From Gnetum montanum (taxonomy: Eukaryota > Streptophyta > Gnetopsida > Gnetales > Gnetaceae): 64,000 nucleotides of DNA. Under the pieces are notes generated by a model. The model saw nothing but the letters and a program-made list of their open reading frames with translations. It was not told the DNA's origin and did no database searches. Made by a program: the position numbers and the translations under genes. The DNA lies in contig MNCI01022307.1 in NCBI GenBank assembly GCA_015680685.1, forward strand, positions 159,090 to 223,089, in the 5' to 3' direction. This document shows, one piece after another, positions 1 to 12,394 of the stretch. Within the stretch, counting starts at the first letter, position 1, and every line of letters starts with the position of its first letter.

Positions 1-286
1 GTTCAATCGCCTCTGCAGTTGTTTGCGAGGCTTCATGGAGGGGTCCGTGTAAATCCTATGCTGGCATATCTTAGGATCTATTCCAGTTAGTTCGTGGTAT
101 GACCAGCCAAAGGCTATTGACCACTTATTTATCACCTTCAGCAAACTCTCTTTTTGCTTGGGGGCAAGCTTTGTGTTCATAATTATCGATTTTCCATTTT
201 TTAAGGGTCATGTATTCCAAACTAGTGGGCAATGATTTTAAATCTAGGAGCTCTTGTTTAAACTTCTCAGGAATCTCCAACTTCCC

Positions 287-960
287 CTAGTTAATGTTTT
301 CAGGGTTAAGGGCTAGAAGTTGGCCACAAACCTGCTCAAGTGCATCCATGCTTTCAACGTAAGTACTCGTTATCCCCTCAGTCAGTTCCATGCATGTCAT
401 TGAATTGTTCTCTTGGTCAGCCATCAGCCACTGGGTGTTTTCTTGTCGTGTGGCTGTTGCATATAGGCACTTTTGTATGTCGATGTCTTGTGCACACCGA
501 TTGCATGCAGTCAATGTTAAACTCTGCATTACCCATGATTTCTGCATGCAATGGCACCCTGTGTCACTATATGTGATGCATGGAACTTTCTTCTTCTCAA
601 TCTTTCCAAAGGTATTTTTCTTGGATATTTCTAGGGAAAGATTGTGAATTCCTAGGCGCATGTCTACTGTGCTTAGCCATGCCCTTCCCATTATTATCAG
701 GAAGTCCCCTTTGTCATTATTTATTTGGATCACTAGGAAATCAGCCGGGTATGACCAACCACCTACGATGGTGACAATGTCCTCAACCTGAACCAGAGGA
801 ATAGTGATGGACTGGTCAGCCAGCTCTAAGCGAATAATGCTCTTCTTGAGTGGAGGTAGGTTCCAGGTTTTATACAATTCTTGTGAAATTAAGTTGACTC
901 TAGAGTCTGAGTCAAAAAGAGCCTTATGAGGTTCATTCCTAGTGACTTGGAGATAAATTA
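287..960 (-). pseudogene. Aspartic protease region of G
   Basis: Retropepsin-like protease region that would cut the polyprotein. The active-site segment near 930-895 reads FDSDSRVNLIS where element B has DSGS, so the catalytic glycine appears replaced by aspartate. The conserved segments NLPPLKKS, DQSITIPL and IIMGRAWLSTVD follow, then a Cys-rich tail (CNRCAQDIDIQKC) seen in all family members. The 196-codon open stretch 877-287 is one of the longest in the element. The remaining bases 1-286 continue in the same direction into the pre-RT linker (DPSMKPRKQLQRRLN). Confidence 0.75.
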
Positions 961-1630
961 GGGGGCTTCCCGAATTAGAGAATTTCTTGGAAAGGTGGCC
1001 TACCTTAATCTAGTTGGTAACAGTATGTGTTAACATAACCATGTGCATTGGCCTCAATTTCTGGGTTGAAGGGGGTCCTGAAATCTTATTTGGTATGGAG
1101 GTGTTTAGATGTTCAACCGCTTGTGAAGGCGAGGGCTTGGTTGGATTGTTGGTCCTAAATAAAGGTCTTTTTGGCATATGATTGTTAGAACCAATTGAGA
1201 ATTGAGGATTGGGAGCCCTCGTGATATTAGGTTGTTGCGGTTGAGTGGGAATTACCTTGGGCCTTGTTGGAGCGGTTGGTGGTGGAGCTACTGGCGTAAG
1301 AGATGTGGATGGATTTGGAGGATAGTATGGGCATGGGGCATCTCTCGGAGAAGGAGTCCTAAAATACTCTTGAACTTAGTAGTAATGTGGTGGGATTATG
1401 TGACCCATAGAATCATTTCGAGAAATCGGCTGCTGCACATAATAGCATTAAGGATCAGGTTGCTAGTAAGGGTACTATTGTGTCAGTGGTGGCATCCCCC
1501 ATGACTGTGGATATTGTAACTGTTGATGTTGTCCAATGGGTTGTGGTGGAGTTCCACTTGGATAGTATGTTAATGGTTGGTGAAACTACCTTAGGGTACC
1601 TTGAGGATAAGGTAACCGTCAAGGTGTTTA
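961..1630 (-). pseudogene. Gln/Pro/Tyr-rich linker between gag and protease of G
   Basis: Low-complexity minus-strand coding region corresponding to the Pro/Gln/Tyr-rich tail of gag in the better preserved copy D (36830-37500). It links the Cys/His cluster of gag to the protease. No separate function is visible and reading frames are interrupted. Confidence 0.55.
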
Positions 1631-3425
1631 TCATTTGTTGAGTCTCAGGTTGAGTGCATACACCCCAGAGTCTTGTAGATGTGAGATGATTGGACAACAT
1701 CCCTTAGGATGGTCATATTGGCAGATCTCACATCCACCGTCATCGTCTGTGTCAGAATCCACAACCTCATTGGATATAGTAATTTTCCCTTTACCCTTGT
1801 CATGTGCAGGGCCTGAATCTCTCCACTTTGTCTTGTTCTTGTCACTACTTCGTTCCTCCTTAGACTCCTCTACGATTTTCAAGATAGTTTCAAGTCTAGA
1901 GTCTAAGGAATCCCACAATTGATCCACCTTAGCCGATACTTCTATTATTAGTTTTTGAATCGGCAAGGTTTTTCTATTCACCAACTCTTCAAGTGGTGAC
2001 TCATCCTCTTCATTGCAAAATTTCACTCCCTTCTTTCGAAGAGAGGGATCACAGTTGTATTCTTCCGCACTTTCCCTTTTTTGTAGCTCCCCTTCCTCTT
2101 TGGCTACTTGCTCCAACAAGTAATGTATTTCATGGGCTCTAAGTTCTAATAGTCTCCCTTGGGCATAAGTCCCAAGGGTTCTTCTAGTCTCATACCTTAG
2201 CTCCTTGGATCTGCTTACACAAATTAGACACTCTGGAGTACCTTTGATATTTATCGTTGAAGAGTTCTAACATCGTACTACACCTCCTAATGGTTTTCGG
2301 CTCTAAGGATTGGTATCAACTCTCTGCTTCCTTAATGAGTGTCTTGGTAAACAACTTTAGTTTTTGCCACTTGTTCCCTATGTTTTGCAAGGCACAGGCA
2401 TCATGGAATGCCTGTAAATGATGTTGCGGATCAACGTTGTATCCCCCTTCAAAGCATGGGATATTATTCATGTCGAAGCGCTTGATCCGACTATCTTTTA
2501 AATGCCTTGTTGGTATCCTAACTAACTCCGTTATATCTAGCATTTTTCGGGTGGCAAGTAGGGGTTCTTCATGATCATCTCTTTCATGACATCTATGATG
2601 TCTCCGTTGTTCCCTACTTTCCCTTCGTTCATGCCCTTATCCTTTCTCTCAACTTTCCTGTTGAGGTCTCTCATTTTGTCTACCTCTATCCTCATCGTTA
2701 TGCTCTCGATGACTACACCCAGAGGTGGAAGGAGAGTGTGAGTGATGTGATGAAGGAGAAGAAGAAGGAGAACCATTACCATGACGATGTTTCTTACCTT
2801 CTCTTCTATGGCTTCAGCCCCGATCGTGATGATGATCCAAGTGCCCATCCTTGTTGTATGTTGTTATTCCCTCAGTGAATAGTTAGTGTTCACGGGGATC
2901 AGAACCAGGGTTATGTATCGTGGAGTGTAGGTTCTAATACCCCACCTTCTCACTATCATTAGGAGGAAGAACATCTTTTGATAGCGAACCCGTTATAAGT
3001 GGTTCACCATCTCCTATTTCACTTAGGACATGCGGGACCTCTTTGCCCTTCAACAGTGTATGTTGGCTTTCCTGCCTTAAGTCCCTCATACGTTGTAAAG
3101 CTTTAGGATAGTAATCCCTTGTGTCAAAATCACCTATAACGTATTCAACATAGAGTTGTGTCATGCTAATCTGTGCCAAAGCATAAAGGAGCATGTTTGG
3201 GATTGATCAATCTGAAGGTAACACTATGTTACCTTTCAAGTCTCTTTAGCGCATCTGTTCATCTTGATGGAGGATAAAAGTAAAGTTAGGTATATACTCA
3301 TTAGGATGAGTATATTCCACCCTATATTTTTGTGGAACTAGCGAATTTAGGTTATGTGTTTTAGATTGCCGAATGTCTCTAGTATTGTCCCTAGGTGGTG
3401 TAATGCTTTTGTGAGAAGAAGACAT
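1631..3425 (-). pseudogene. gag: gag of element G (broken)
   Basis: Structural capsid polyprotein of the retrotransposon. The start ATG at 3425 (MSSSH) is conserved in gag of B, D and F. An N-terminal block (3425-2934) contains PNEYIPNFTFILHQDE; next comes an Arg/Glu/Asp-rich hydrophilic block (2930-2540); then the capsid-like core with IPCFEGGYNVDPQ (2543-2316); last a C-terminal block (2119-1631) with EEGELQKRES, an acidic stretch and a Cys/His cluster CEICQYDHPKGCCP resembling a degenerate zinc knuckle. Stops and frame changes separate the blocks. The Cys/His cluster recurs in gag of B, C, D and F, so it is a family feature rather than chance. Confidence 0.8.
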
Positions 3426-3552
3426 TGTTATTTAATTCGGTGTGCTAATTAACCGTTATATAATTTTTTTCTTTTAATTAACCCTAAGGTTCGTTGAAGC
3501 TCCCAACAATGTGAATGATCTCTTATGTTCTACTTAGCACACAAACACTTAG

Positions 3553-3570
3553 TCCCCAACAACGGTTCCA
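3553..3570 (-). other. Primer-binding site of G (tRNA-Asp type)
   Basis: On the minus strand TGGAACCGTTGTTGGGGA follows the LTR end after one base. It differs from the complement of the plant tRNA-Asp 3' end (TGGCGCCGTTGCCGGGGA) at four positions; three are C to T or G to A, and one (C to A) is a transversion. Confidence 0.8.
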
Positions 3571-3571
3571 A

Positions 3572-4382
3572 TGATGAGTGGCAAGGTACCCCTACACTCA
3601 ATTATACGAATATGAGCGTAACACATGCGATCTGGTCAAACTCCATAGACTAAGTGCCTACACGCCTCATGGAACACTTAAGGTTAATTATTCATTGTCT
3701 TCCCAGACTTACTTGTAGTTTTCACGGTGTATGGTTAAGTAAGTTCGAGGTATATGATTTTTATAGTCTTTTTATGTTTTATCTCCTATGCTATCGAGGT
3801 GAAGGGTTGAAAGACTAATTGACTAACTCTAACTAACAAACTAAGTCTAAATTAACCTAGCATCAGCATCCATTCCCACTTACCATTCACACCCTGAACC
3901 AATGCAACCGTGGTTACCAAACGTTAGTCATTGCTGGGATCACCACGCGTAACGCACTTGCTCGGAGTGGTCGTACTGAGGCACTTAACTAGGAGAGAAG
4001 GGTTGAGAAAGATTTAATAACTAATAAAGCATGTAAATAATGAATAATAAATAAAAATAAATAAAATCCTAATTAGCCTATTCCATGCACTGCAAGGTTT
4101 ATCCAAGAAGCTCGTCTTTATTGCTGTACACGTACTTGTGTTCAGGTACAATGTTTGCTCGAATAAAGATCCGTTCACTTTAGGACTCCTACTACGGGAA
4201 AATGGAAAATATTCTATCTCTGGAGTGATCAATCTACCAAAGTTTCACTACGGTCTAGCCTAGGATGAGGAAACAAGGGAGAGCCGCCTCTTATTTATAG
4301 ATATGACAGTGCATCGTGATATCGCGTACACGATATCGCGAGGGATGCAATATCACGGCCCATGTGATATTGCATCCCATCA
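3572..4382 (-). repeat. 5' LTR of element G
   Basis: 811-bp LTR. On the minus strand it begins TGATGGGATGC and ends GCCACTCATCA, with the primer-binding site immediately after. A cluster of GATATC-type palindromes lies at 4316-4376 and a TATA box (CTATAAATAA) at 4291-4300, about 85 nt from the LTR start. The right end touches sequence homologous to the 3' untranslated region of F. Confidence 0.85.
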
Positions 4383-5167
4383 CTAGTGCTTGTAGCCCAT
4401 TTATTGTGTCTAGGGATGTTCTTTGAATTTCCATCATTTTTTTTAAAAAATGGAAACCATACCATGCAAAGACACATGCATTCATTTTGTCTAAGGAGTG
4501 TGCTTTGAATTCTCATCATTTTTTTTATGATGAGAACCATACCATTCAAAGACTTATTCAACTTCCTTTTGCTGGTCAACACAGAATGGTAAGAAATCTA
4601 TAAAAACACACATGCACCCAAGCAAATAGAAAGGCACAAAGAATACCGAATCCTCATAAAGTCACACCCTGTCCAAACCTTTGAATCCTTCCCAATTTTG
4701 GAAACTACTAAAGTCACAAATTTGTTAAAGTTTCATTAATGAAAAAGGGACTGTGCATTTCTAGAACAAGGAAAACCATAGAGTTTGTGGATGGGTGGAT
4801 GTTGTGGACTCACTACTTGTTGCATGAAAAAGAACCATGTCCTAATCATTAGTAACAAAATTCAAAGCCAGAATCTAGACACCAACAATCAAATAACAAA
4901 ATAGTACATATCACCATCGAACAACGCATTACCACTGTACTTGGCACTTATTAACAAAAAGTTAGAAAATCACACCAAAATAAAATAAAAGAAAATATTA
5001 AAGAAAGTGTAAAATATTCAAAAAATAGAAAATGTATTAATGATGGTATAAAACAGAAATTAGAAAATTTTAATAACATGGAAATAAGAGGATGTAAAAT
5101 AAAGACTGTGTAAAAGAAAAAATGTGTAAAACAAAAAGATGAAAAAACTAAGGAGTTGCTTATATGG
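4383..5167 (-). other. 3' untranslated region of F (partial)
   Basis: AT-rich sequence after the integrase stop, without credible coding capacity. It is homologous to the 3' untranslated regions of D (41074-42962), A (60441-61952) and B. It holds two neighbouring hairpin units at 4425-4551. Confidence 0.7.
4503..4551. other. Compound hairpin in the 3' untranslated region of F
   Basis: Outer stem ctttgaat (4503-4510) with attcaaag (4544-4551); inner stem ttctcatcat (4510-4519) with atgatgagaa (4527-4536) around a loop of seven T; the two stems share base 4510. A similar unit precedes it (tttccat...atggaaa, about 4428-4453). Related hairpins occur at the equivalent place in D (41612-41669) and A (61137-61182), so the structure is probably conserved in the family. 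Its role is unknown. Confidence 0.7.
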
Positions 5168-6560
5168 TTAGCATGGATGGCCATCTCCCCCATGACTAAG
5201 TTGAAAGGAGAAGATATGAAATATGGAGTATAGTTTTCCATCTGATGAGGAATTTGTTATATTAGCTGGCTTATGCTTGTGGAAAGGTTTAATTTGTTGC
5301 ATGTTAACCAGTTGTTTCTTATCTAGGCTCTCAAGTTTGTAGATCATCATGGCCCTAGAAGAAAAAGTTTCATAAATGATGTAAGGTCCTTTCCACAATG
5401 TTTGGAACTTAGTTTGTTGAGGTACATGTGTCGGATTCTAGTAAAGAACCTTATCTCTTGGTTGAAATGTGACTTTTTTGATTTTAAGGTCATGACACTT
5501 TTGTTGTAGGCCTTGTGTAACTCATTAGATGATAGGACCACTAATCAGTTTTCTTCTAGTAGGTTGAGATTCATTAGTCTTTCTTTTTATGCTAGAATTA
5601 AGTTAAGGGTGAGGTCACAGGCTATTGAAACTGTATGAAGCTTGGATTGAATAGGAAGTGTTGGTAATTTTCTATACATAAGCTCATAGGGAGAATAGCC
5701 TATAGGAAGTTTCCATGTTGAGCGGTAGGCCCAAAGGGCATCGCTAAGTTTTATGCTATAGTCTTTCCTATATTTGCTAACAGTTCTTGATAGAATTCAT
5801 GTGATTTCCCTATTGGTAACCTCAGCTTGACCATTAGCTTGCGGGTGGTATGATGTTGAGAGTTTATGTTCAACCCCCAAGCATTGCATGAGCTTCTAAA
5901 AAGTAGTGCCTGTAAAGTGAGTTACATTATCAGAAATTAATGCATGTGGCACACCAAACCTATTTACATCATTTTTTTGTACAAACCAAGTAGCAATAGA
6001 AGATGTATAGTTGATGAAGACTATTACTTTTTCTCATTTTGTACAATAGTCAATAGTGACTATGATATATGTCTTTCCATTTGACATGAGCGTGATGGGA
6101 CCCATGAAGTCAATGCCCCCAATGTCAAAGGATTCTAGTGGTTGAATCCATTGTTGAGGTCCCTCCATTCAAGTAGTCATTCCACCATCTCATTGGCATC
6201 ATTCATAAGAGCCAATGTAATGGTCAGCATCCCTAAAGATTGCTGGCCAATCGTACTCTACCATCAAGGTTTTAATGGTCATGCATCTTCCAGCATAGTG
6301 TCCTCTGCAAGGACCTTCATGAGCATCTTGGAGAAAGCACAATTGATTAGCATCAGGGACACACCAATGAACAAAGCCATCGATGCACACCTTGTAGAGG
6401 TGTCCGTTGATCTCCATGAAGTGTTTTAACTAGTGAAAAAATGGTTGTTTCTTCTGGTGGTCCAACCTTTGTGGCATCTCATGGGTGAGAGGATAGGAGA
6501 GATTGCCATCATACCATTTAGGCACATTAGGCAATTAATCAGTTATAGCCCTAGCAAAGA
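5168..6560 (-). pseudogene. Integrase of element F (broken)
   Basis: DDE-type integrase that inserts the cDNA. The N-terminal zinc-binding region is at 6417-6199 with DAHEGPCRGHYAGR (both His present). The catalytic core follows: first Asp in the IDF segment near 6110, second Asp in ISDN near 5935, Glu in NGQAE near 5825. The C-terminal part at 5398-5168 has the GPYIIYETFSSRAM segment and ends in LSHGGDGHPC, a tail also seen in D. Stops (for example after GTTF near 5900) show it is dead, although the catalytic triad is still legible. Confidence 0.8.
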
Positions 6561-6599
6561 GGAGTTCATTAAGAAACATATCAAATAGTAGATTTTTTC

Positions 6600-7960
6600 C
6601 TCTTTGTTGTTCCATCGCAACCAAGACAAGTGATCAGTGACCACATTCTCAGTGCCCTTTCAATCTACCATCGTAAGATTGAATTCCTGCAAGATCATTG
6701 CCCACTGTATGACACGGGGGCTCACTGTTGGCTTGTTCATTAGGAAGTGGATGAAACTATGATCCATGTGCATAAACACCTTGTATCCAAGCACATAATT
6801 CTTTAACTTCTCTAGAGCAAACACCATTGCCATCCATTCTTTTTCTATAGACATGTAGTTCAATTGTGCACCCACAATGCTTTGGCTAGTGTAGTGGTTG
6901 TAGTATGGACATTTCTTGTCATCCACCTATGTAAGCATGGCTCCCAAGGCATAATTTGATGTATTCGTCATCACATGAAATGGTTTGGAATAATCAGGTG
7001 CTTGTAGGATTGGAGTTTCTACAAGTTTATCTTTCAACTATTGGAATGCTTTTTCACATTCCACAATCTAGACAAATGAAACATCTTTCTCTACCAGCTC
7101 CACCAATGGCTTTTTGATCTTAGAGAAATTCTCTATGAATCACTGGTAGTAGCCAATATGTCTAAGGAATGATTGAACATCTTTGATAGTTCCTAGTTGG
7201 CGGGTTACTCCTTGGATGATCCTTATTTTCTCAAGGTCTACCTTAATTCCTACTTGTGATATTCTATGCCCCAATACAATGCCTTACTAGACCAGTAAGT
7301 GACTCTATTGCTAATTGAGCTGCAAGTTGGTTTCAACACATCATTTTAGCACTTGCTCAAGGTAGTTCAAGGCTTGCTCAAATGTAGCTCCATAAGTGGA
7401 GAAGTCATCCATGAAGACTTCCATACCACTTTCAATTTTTTGTTAAAAAATTCTTAGAACAAGGTGTTGGAATGTAGCAGGAGCATTACATAGACTAAAT
7501 GGCATCTTGCAATATGGAAAAGTTCCCTAAGGACTCGTGAATGTTGTCTTTGCCTGGTCCTCTAGTGTAATTTGAATTTGGTTAAAGCCACTATAACCAT
7601 CTAGAAAACTATAGTGGTAATGCCTAAATATTGTGTCCAACACCTGATCAACAAATGACAACAGAAAATGGTCCTTGAATGTTGCCATATTCAGTAGCCA
7701 AAAATCCATGTAGAATCACGACTTGCCATCTTTCTTTGGCACAATCATGAGTGGACTAACCCACTTACTATTCACAATCTGATAAATGAACCTTTCTTTG
7801 AGGAGTTGCTCGATTTCCTCTTTGACAATCTACTTTAGTTTGGGGTTTAACTGCCTCTGTGGCTATCTCTTTGGCTTCATGGCTAGATCAGTGTAGATGT
7901 AATGCTAGCATATCCTAGGATCAGTCCTTGTGAGTTTAGGATATGACCAAGAAAAAGTTG
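6600..7960 (-). pseudogene. Reverse transcriptase and RNase H of element F (broken)
   Basis: RT copies element RNA into DNA and RNase H removes the RNA strand. RT is visible from the pre-RT linker near 7900 through LNMATFKDHFLLSF (7709-7527), the typical Athila/Tat block, to the catalytic FMDD at 7404-7415 (intact). RNase H follows with YYNHYTSQSIVGAQLNYMS and the HMDHSFIHFLMNKP segment (6926-6660). No chromodomain is found. Several stops interrupt the frame. Confidence 0.8.
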
Positions 7961-8780
7961 CTAATCATTTTTCAACCACATTCAATCGCGTCTTTTCTGC
8001 TCTAGAGTAAGATTTACATTAATCATGACTAGCTTCCAATTTGCTAAGAACACATAATCCATTCTAGCTGGTAGCATTTTCAGTTCAAGGGGCTCTTGCT
8101 TAAAATTTTTAGGAATTTCCAACTCTTCCCAATAAGTATCATCATTTGCATCATAAAAGAGTTGGTGATGAACTTGCTCTAGTTCATCCATGCCTATGAC
8201 ATATGCACATGTCAAGCTCTCAATCGGTTCCATGTAAAGTGTGCTACTTTTAGAATTAGTGGCCAGCCACTGAGTGCCCTCTTGTTTTGTGGCTACTATG
8301 TATAAACAACTTTGAATTTCTACTTTTAGTGCACATTGTTTGCATGTAGAGATAGATGCTTGTTTCACAACTTAGAGTTTCTGCACACAATTGCATCCTA
8401 TATCACTATATGCGATGCATGGAACTCTCTTCTTCTCAATTTTTCTGAATGCATTTTCTTTGGATATTTCCAAGAAAAAATCTCTTATGCCCATTCTTAC
8501 ATCAACGGTGCTAAGCCATGCCCTTCCCATGATGATAGGGAAATCACCTTTGCAGTTTTCCACTTTGATCACTAGAAAATCAGTAGGATAAGACCACCAA
8601 CAGACAGTGGTCATAATGTCTTCTACTAGTTCCAATGGAATAGTGATGGATTGGTCTACAATTTCTAATTTGATATTGCTCTTCTTTAAAGGAGGCAAGT
8701 TCCATGCAATATACATCTCATGAGAGATCAGGTTGACATTAGAACTTGAGTCAAGAAGAGATTTTCACGATTCATTCCCA
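7961..8780 (-). pseudogene. Aspartic protease region of F
   Basis: The active-site segment near 8760-8730 reads DSSSNVNLIS (Gly of DSGS replaced by Ser). It is followed by NLPPLKKSNIKLE, IIMGRAWLSTVDVRMG and the Cys-rich tail near 8370-7982 (CKQCALKVEIQSC). One stop divides the tail from the main block. Confidence 0.75.
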
Positions 8781-9510
8781 GTGATCTGCAAATAAATCAG
8801 AGGACTTCCAGGATCTACTAACTTCCTAGGAAGGTTTTCAACACAGATCTAATCAGATATAGTGTGAGTAAGCATAATAGTATGGATCCTGGGTGATGTT
8901 TGGTTTGAAGAGGACTTGAAGGTATTTGAGATAGAGGAAGAAAAAGGAATATGATTGTCAACTACAGGTGTATTTAAGGGCTTAAGTGGACTGCATGGTT
9001 GAAAGAAAGATCTTTTCTTTGATTGAGTATCTGAATCACTTTGTTAATTAACCAGTTGTAGGTTAACAGCCTTAGTAGCATTGTGATGTTGTGGTTGAGC
9101 TGGTAGTTCACCCTGCATAGATGGAGCAGGTGGTAGTTATGTGGTTGGAGGAGAAAGATATGTAGGAAGAGAAGGAGGATAAGGGTAAGAGGCGGTATCC
9201 CTTCTTTCATGTGGAGAATGAGTTTGATAATAATCAAAAGGATGGTAGTGAGATTGAAATGTAGAAACATGACTAGAGAAGTCATGTGGACACAAGGGTT
9301 ATTAAGCATAATACCCATATGGATCAAGTTGTTTGTAAGGGTATTGCTACCTTGGTGGTGCAGTGCCCATGACTATGGTTGTTGCCATTGTTGATACTAC
9401 TCATATGGTTGCGGTGGAGTTCCACTGGGATAATATTGCTGCTAGTGGTGGAACTACCTAAAATTACCTTGAGGATAAGGTAATCTTTTAGATGTTTGTC
9501 TTTGTGTTAA
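8781..9510 (-). pseudogene. Linker between gag and protease of F
   Basis: Degraded Pro/Gln/His/Tyr-rich coding region equivalent to 961-1630 of G. Only low-complexity composition and position support it; frames are broken. Confidence 0.5.
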
Positions 9511-11418
9511 TCATGGATTCAAAGCATATATCACATACTCTTGTAAGTGTGACACTATGGGACAACATCCCTTAGGATGTACATACCCAAAAATGTCACA
9601 CCCATCATCATCATCTGATTCACTTCCCACAACTTCTTCTATTATAGCAATTTTGCCCTTACCTTTTTGATAAGCACATTTAACTTCATTGCACCTCCTA
9701 TGCTCACAAGTACTACCTTGTTTTTTGGACTCTTTAGTAATTTTTAGGATAACTTGAAATATACTATACATGGAGTCCCATAACTGATTAACCTTGGCTA
9801 TAATTTTAGATTGAAATTTTTGGAGTGGCAAGGCTTCCCTATTCACCACCTCATCAAGTGCATATTCTTCCTCACTATCACAGAATTGAAGCTCCCTCTT
9901 ACGAAAGGAATAATCATAGTTGTACTCTTCTACACTTTCTCTTTTTCTTAATTCACCCTCCTCTTTAACTACTTGCTTGATTAGCCTTTGTATCTGATGA
10001 GCGCTTAATTCTGATAGTTGCCCTTGGGCATAGACACCAAGGGTTCTCCTCGTTTCTAATCGTAGCTTGTCTACAATGTGGTGAAGTTGATCTAGTTGAG
10101 AATAATCATGGCCAAGACATTTGTGCATTAAGGAATAGTATCGGCTAATGGCAGCATCCAAGGGTTCATGTGTTCCTTGTTTCCATCCTTAGATCTACCT
10201 TCTCAAGTTGGACACTCTGGAGTACATTTGATATTTATCATTTAATAATTCAAGCATGATACTCCATCATCTAATAGATTCTGGTTCTAAGGACTGGTAC
10301 TAGTTCTCTGCTTCTTTAATGAGCATCCTTGGAAATAACTTAAGTTTTTGCCTTTCATTCTCTATGTTCTACAAGGAACATGCATCTTGAAAAGATTGGA
10401 TATGGTTTTGCATATTAGAGTTATATCCCCCTTCAAACCGAGGAATATTTTTCATGTCTAGCCTTTTAATCTAACTATCCCTCACATGCCTTATTAGAAT
10501 TTGTACTACCTTTGCGATATTAAGCATACTCTGAGTAGTAAGCAAAGGTTCATCGAGGCCTTGATCATGGTGCCTACAATGTCCTCTACTACCCCTTCAT
10601 TCATGGCAATGTGCCTCTCTTGAATGTCCACATCCTTGATCTTGCCTTTTCTAATGACCCATTTGATCATTTCAGTCCCATTGGTCATTTCGGTCACCTC
10701 CATCATGGTCTTACCTCTTATGGTTGTGATTAGAGCTAGAAGAAGAAGAAGAAGATGACAATGAAGGTGAAGAGGAAGGAGGACTTGCACCATCACCATG
10801 CCTACTACCACCTCTTCAATGATCATGACCATGATCACAATCTTGTTTCTTGTTTGCATTCTTGCCTTAACTTGCCTCTTTGGATTCTTTTTTGTCATTG
10901 GATCCATTCTTACCAAAACTATGATTGTGAATTATGAACTGCAAGTTCTGGTTTTGACCTCTATCATCGAAGTCAAAGAGAGGAATTTCACTAAATGGAA
11001 AATCCCTAATGAAGGATTTCCCACCATTGTTTTGGTACAATAGGAATAGGAAATCATTAAATTCTTTTCCCTTCATAAATTCATGGTGTTTCTCTAACTG
11101 GTGATCTTGGAGATGTTGTGCCTCAATGGGACAATAATCCCTGACACCACTATCTTGCACAACATACTCAACATGACGTTCGTAAGGACCTAGATAGATA
11201 AGTGCTTTGTGAAGCATTGCAGGAATAGATCGATCAGGTAGTAACACAATGTTTCCCTCCATGTCATGTCATCGTAGTTGTTCATCTTGATGTAGGATGA
11301 AGGTGAAATTGGGTACATACTCATCAAGATGAGCATATACCATTCAATATTGTTGAGGCACTGGTTGATGAGCTTCATTAGACTTGTGTAGAGAAGTGCT
11401 CCTATGAGAAGAAGACAT
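9511..11418 (-). pseudogene. gag: gag of element F (broken)
   Basis: Starts at ATG 11418 (MSSSHRS). The N-terminal block contains DEYVPNFTFILHQDE and a well preserved stretch 11262-10867. An Asp/Arg/His/Ser-rich segment lies at 10900-10506. The C-terminal 216-codon open stretch 10161-9511 includes RYYSLMHKCLGHDYSQ, TRRTLGVYAQGQL, an acidic SESDDDD run and the Cys/His cluster CDIFGYVHPKGCCP. This is a Ty3-type capsid/nucleocapsid polyprotein; frame changes near 10500 and 10200 break it. Confidence 0.8.
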
Positions 11419-11558
11419 TTTCAATTAGATAATAAAAATGCAGTGTGTTTTTAAATTTGTTTGTAGTAATTGTAAAATGTTATATGACTCTAAGGTTTGT
11501 TCCAACAATTTTGAATGATTTCCACTAAATCCTAAATAGCACATGAAATAACCAAAAG

Positions 11559-11576
11559 GTCCTCGACAATGTGCCA
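11559..11576 (-). other. Primer-binding site of F (tRNA-Asp type, decayed)
   Basis: Minus strand TGGCACATTGTCGAGGAC directly follows the LTR end after one base and matches the tRNA-Asp primer site of the family with several substitutions. Confidence 0.7.
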
Positions 11577-11577
11577 A

Positions 11578-12394
11578 TGATGAGCGATGAGGTACCCCTA
11601 CATCCAACTATATAAATCACATGTGATCCGATCAAATTCCGTGGACCTATAGTTCTCTAGTGCACTAGTTCCTCTAGGAAGTGAAATGGGCATTGAGAAC
11701 ATTCATTATCTTCCCAACTACACTTGTGAAGCTTAAGGATATGGTTTAAGTGTAATTGAGGTACATGATTTTTATCATTTAGGATTTATAAATTTAATTT
11801 CCTACAACAATAATGAAAGATAGAGTAATTTAGGATCTAATTTGTCTACTTCCTAACTAGCCTAACACAAGTACGTGTTCCACTTTTTTGGACACATCCT
11901 GAACACATATAGCACTATTGGGCTACGAAACGTTAAGTGTTGCTGGGTTACCAAGCACTATATGTATGTTTGAAGTTGTTGTGCTTGTGTTCATTAACAA
12001 CTAGAAATTAATGGCTTAATTTAAATGCATTAGAGTAAGTGCATGAAAGTAAAGTGCATTAAAGGCAATGTTAATTTATTCTCAATGCTACAAGGATTAT
12101 CAAAAGAGTTCATTTTTATTCCCATCACACTATTGTGCTTAGGTACATCAATGTTCAAACAAAGATCCATACATACTCAGACTTCTGCTGTGGGTACTTA
12201 GAAAATATTCTAACTCTAAAGAAGATAAATTTCAAGAGCTTCACAACTTTTACTAAAACACTATATGAAAATCGTAAGCCCCTATACTATATTTAGAGGC
12301 TAGCATATACCCCACGACATCAAATATCCGACATCACATCTTGGCCCCAACATTAGATACCCAACGTTGGAGAGGATGAAAACATGATTCATCA
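11578..12394 (-). repeat. 5' LTR of element F
   Basis: 817 bp, minus strand, beginning TGATGAATCATG and ending ...GCTCATCA. Homologous along its length to the LTRs of B (30488-31253 and 57712-58543). The right boundary falls inside pol-like sequence of element A. Confidence 0.85.

Larger units (their letters stand above)
1..4382 (-). mobile_element. Element G: Athila-like Ty3/gypsy LTR retrotransposon, 5' half
   Basis: Minus-strand element read from its 5' LTR (3572-4382) leftward out of the window. In order it shows a tRNA-Asp type primer-binding site, gag, protease and the linker that leads into reverse transcriptase; RT, integrase and the 3' LTR must lie left of base 1. It abuts the 3' untranslated region of element F exactly at its LTR end (4382/4383), so I infer that G inserted into F. 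The insertion cannot be confirmed by a target duplication because the other end is outside; the predicted duplicated pentamer is the one at 4383-4387 (ctagt). Several in-frame stops show it is not intact. Confidence 0.85.
4383..12394 (-). mobile_element. Element F: Athila-like Ty3/gypsy LTR retrotransposon, 3' end interrupted by G
   Basis: Minus-strand element with 5' LTR 11578-12394, primer site, gag, protease, RT, RNase H, integrase and 3' untranslated region in that order. It stops abruptly at 4383 where G begins, in the middle of a 3' untranslated region that in B continues for about another 1.2 kb, so the rest of F, with its 3' LTR, should lie left of the window. At its right end F interrupts the pol of the plus-strand element A; the first five flanking bases, taatt (12395-12399), are the predicted target duplication. 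Confidence 0.85.

Noticed and set aside
5168-5541. Host gene encoded by the minus-strand frames near 5.2-5.5 kb
   Set aside because: They are the integrase C-terminus of F, matched in D and A.
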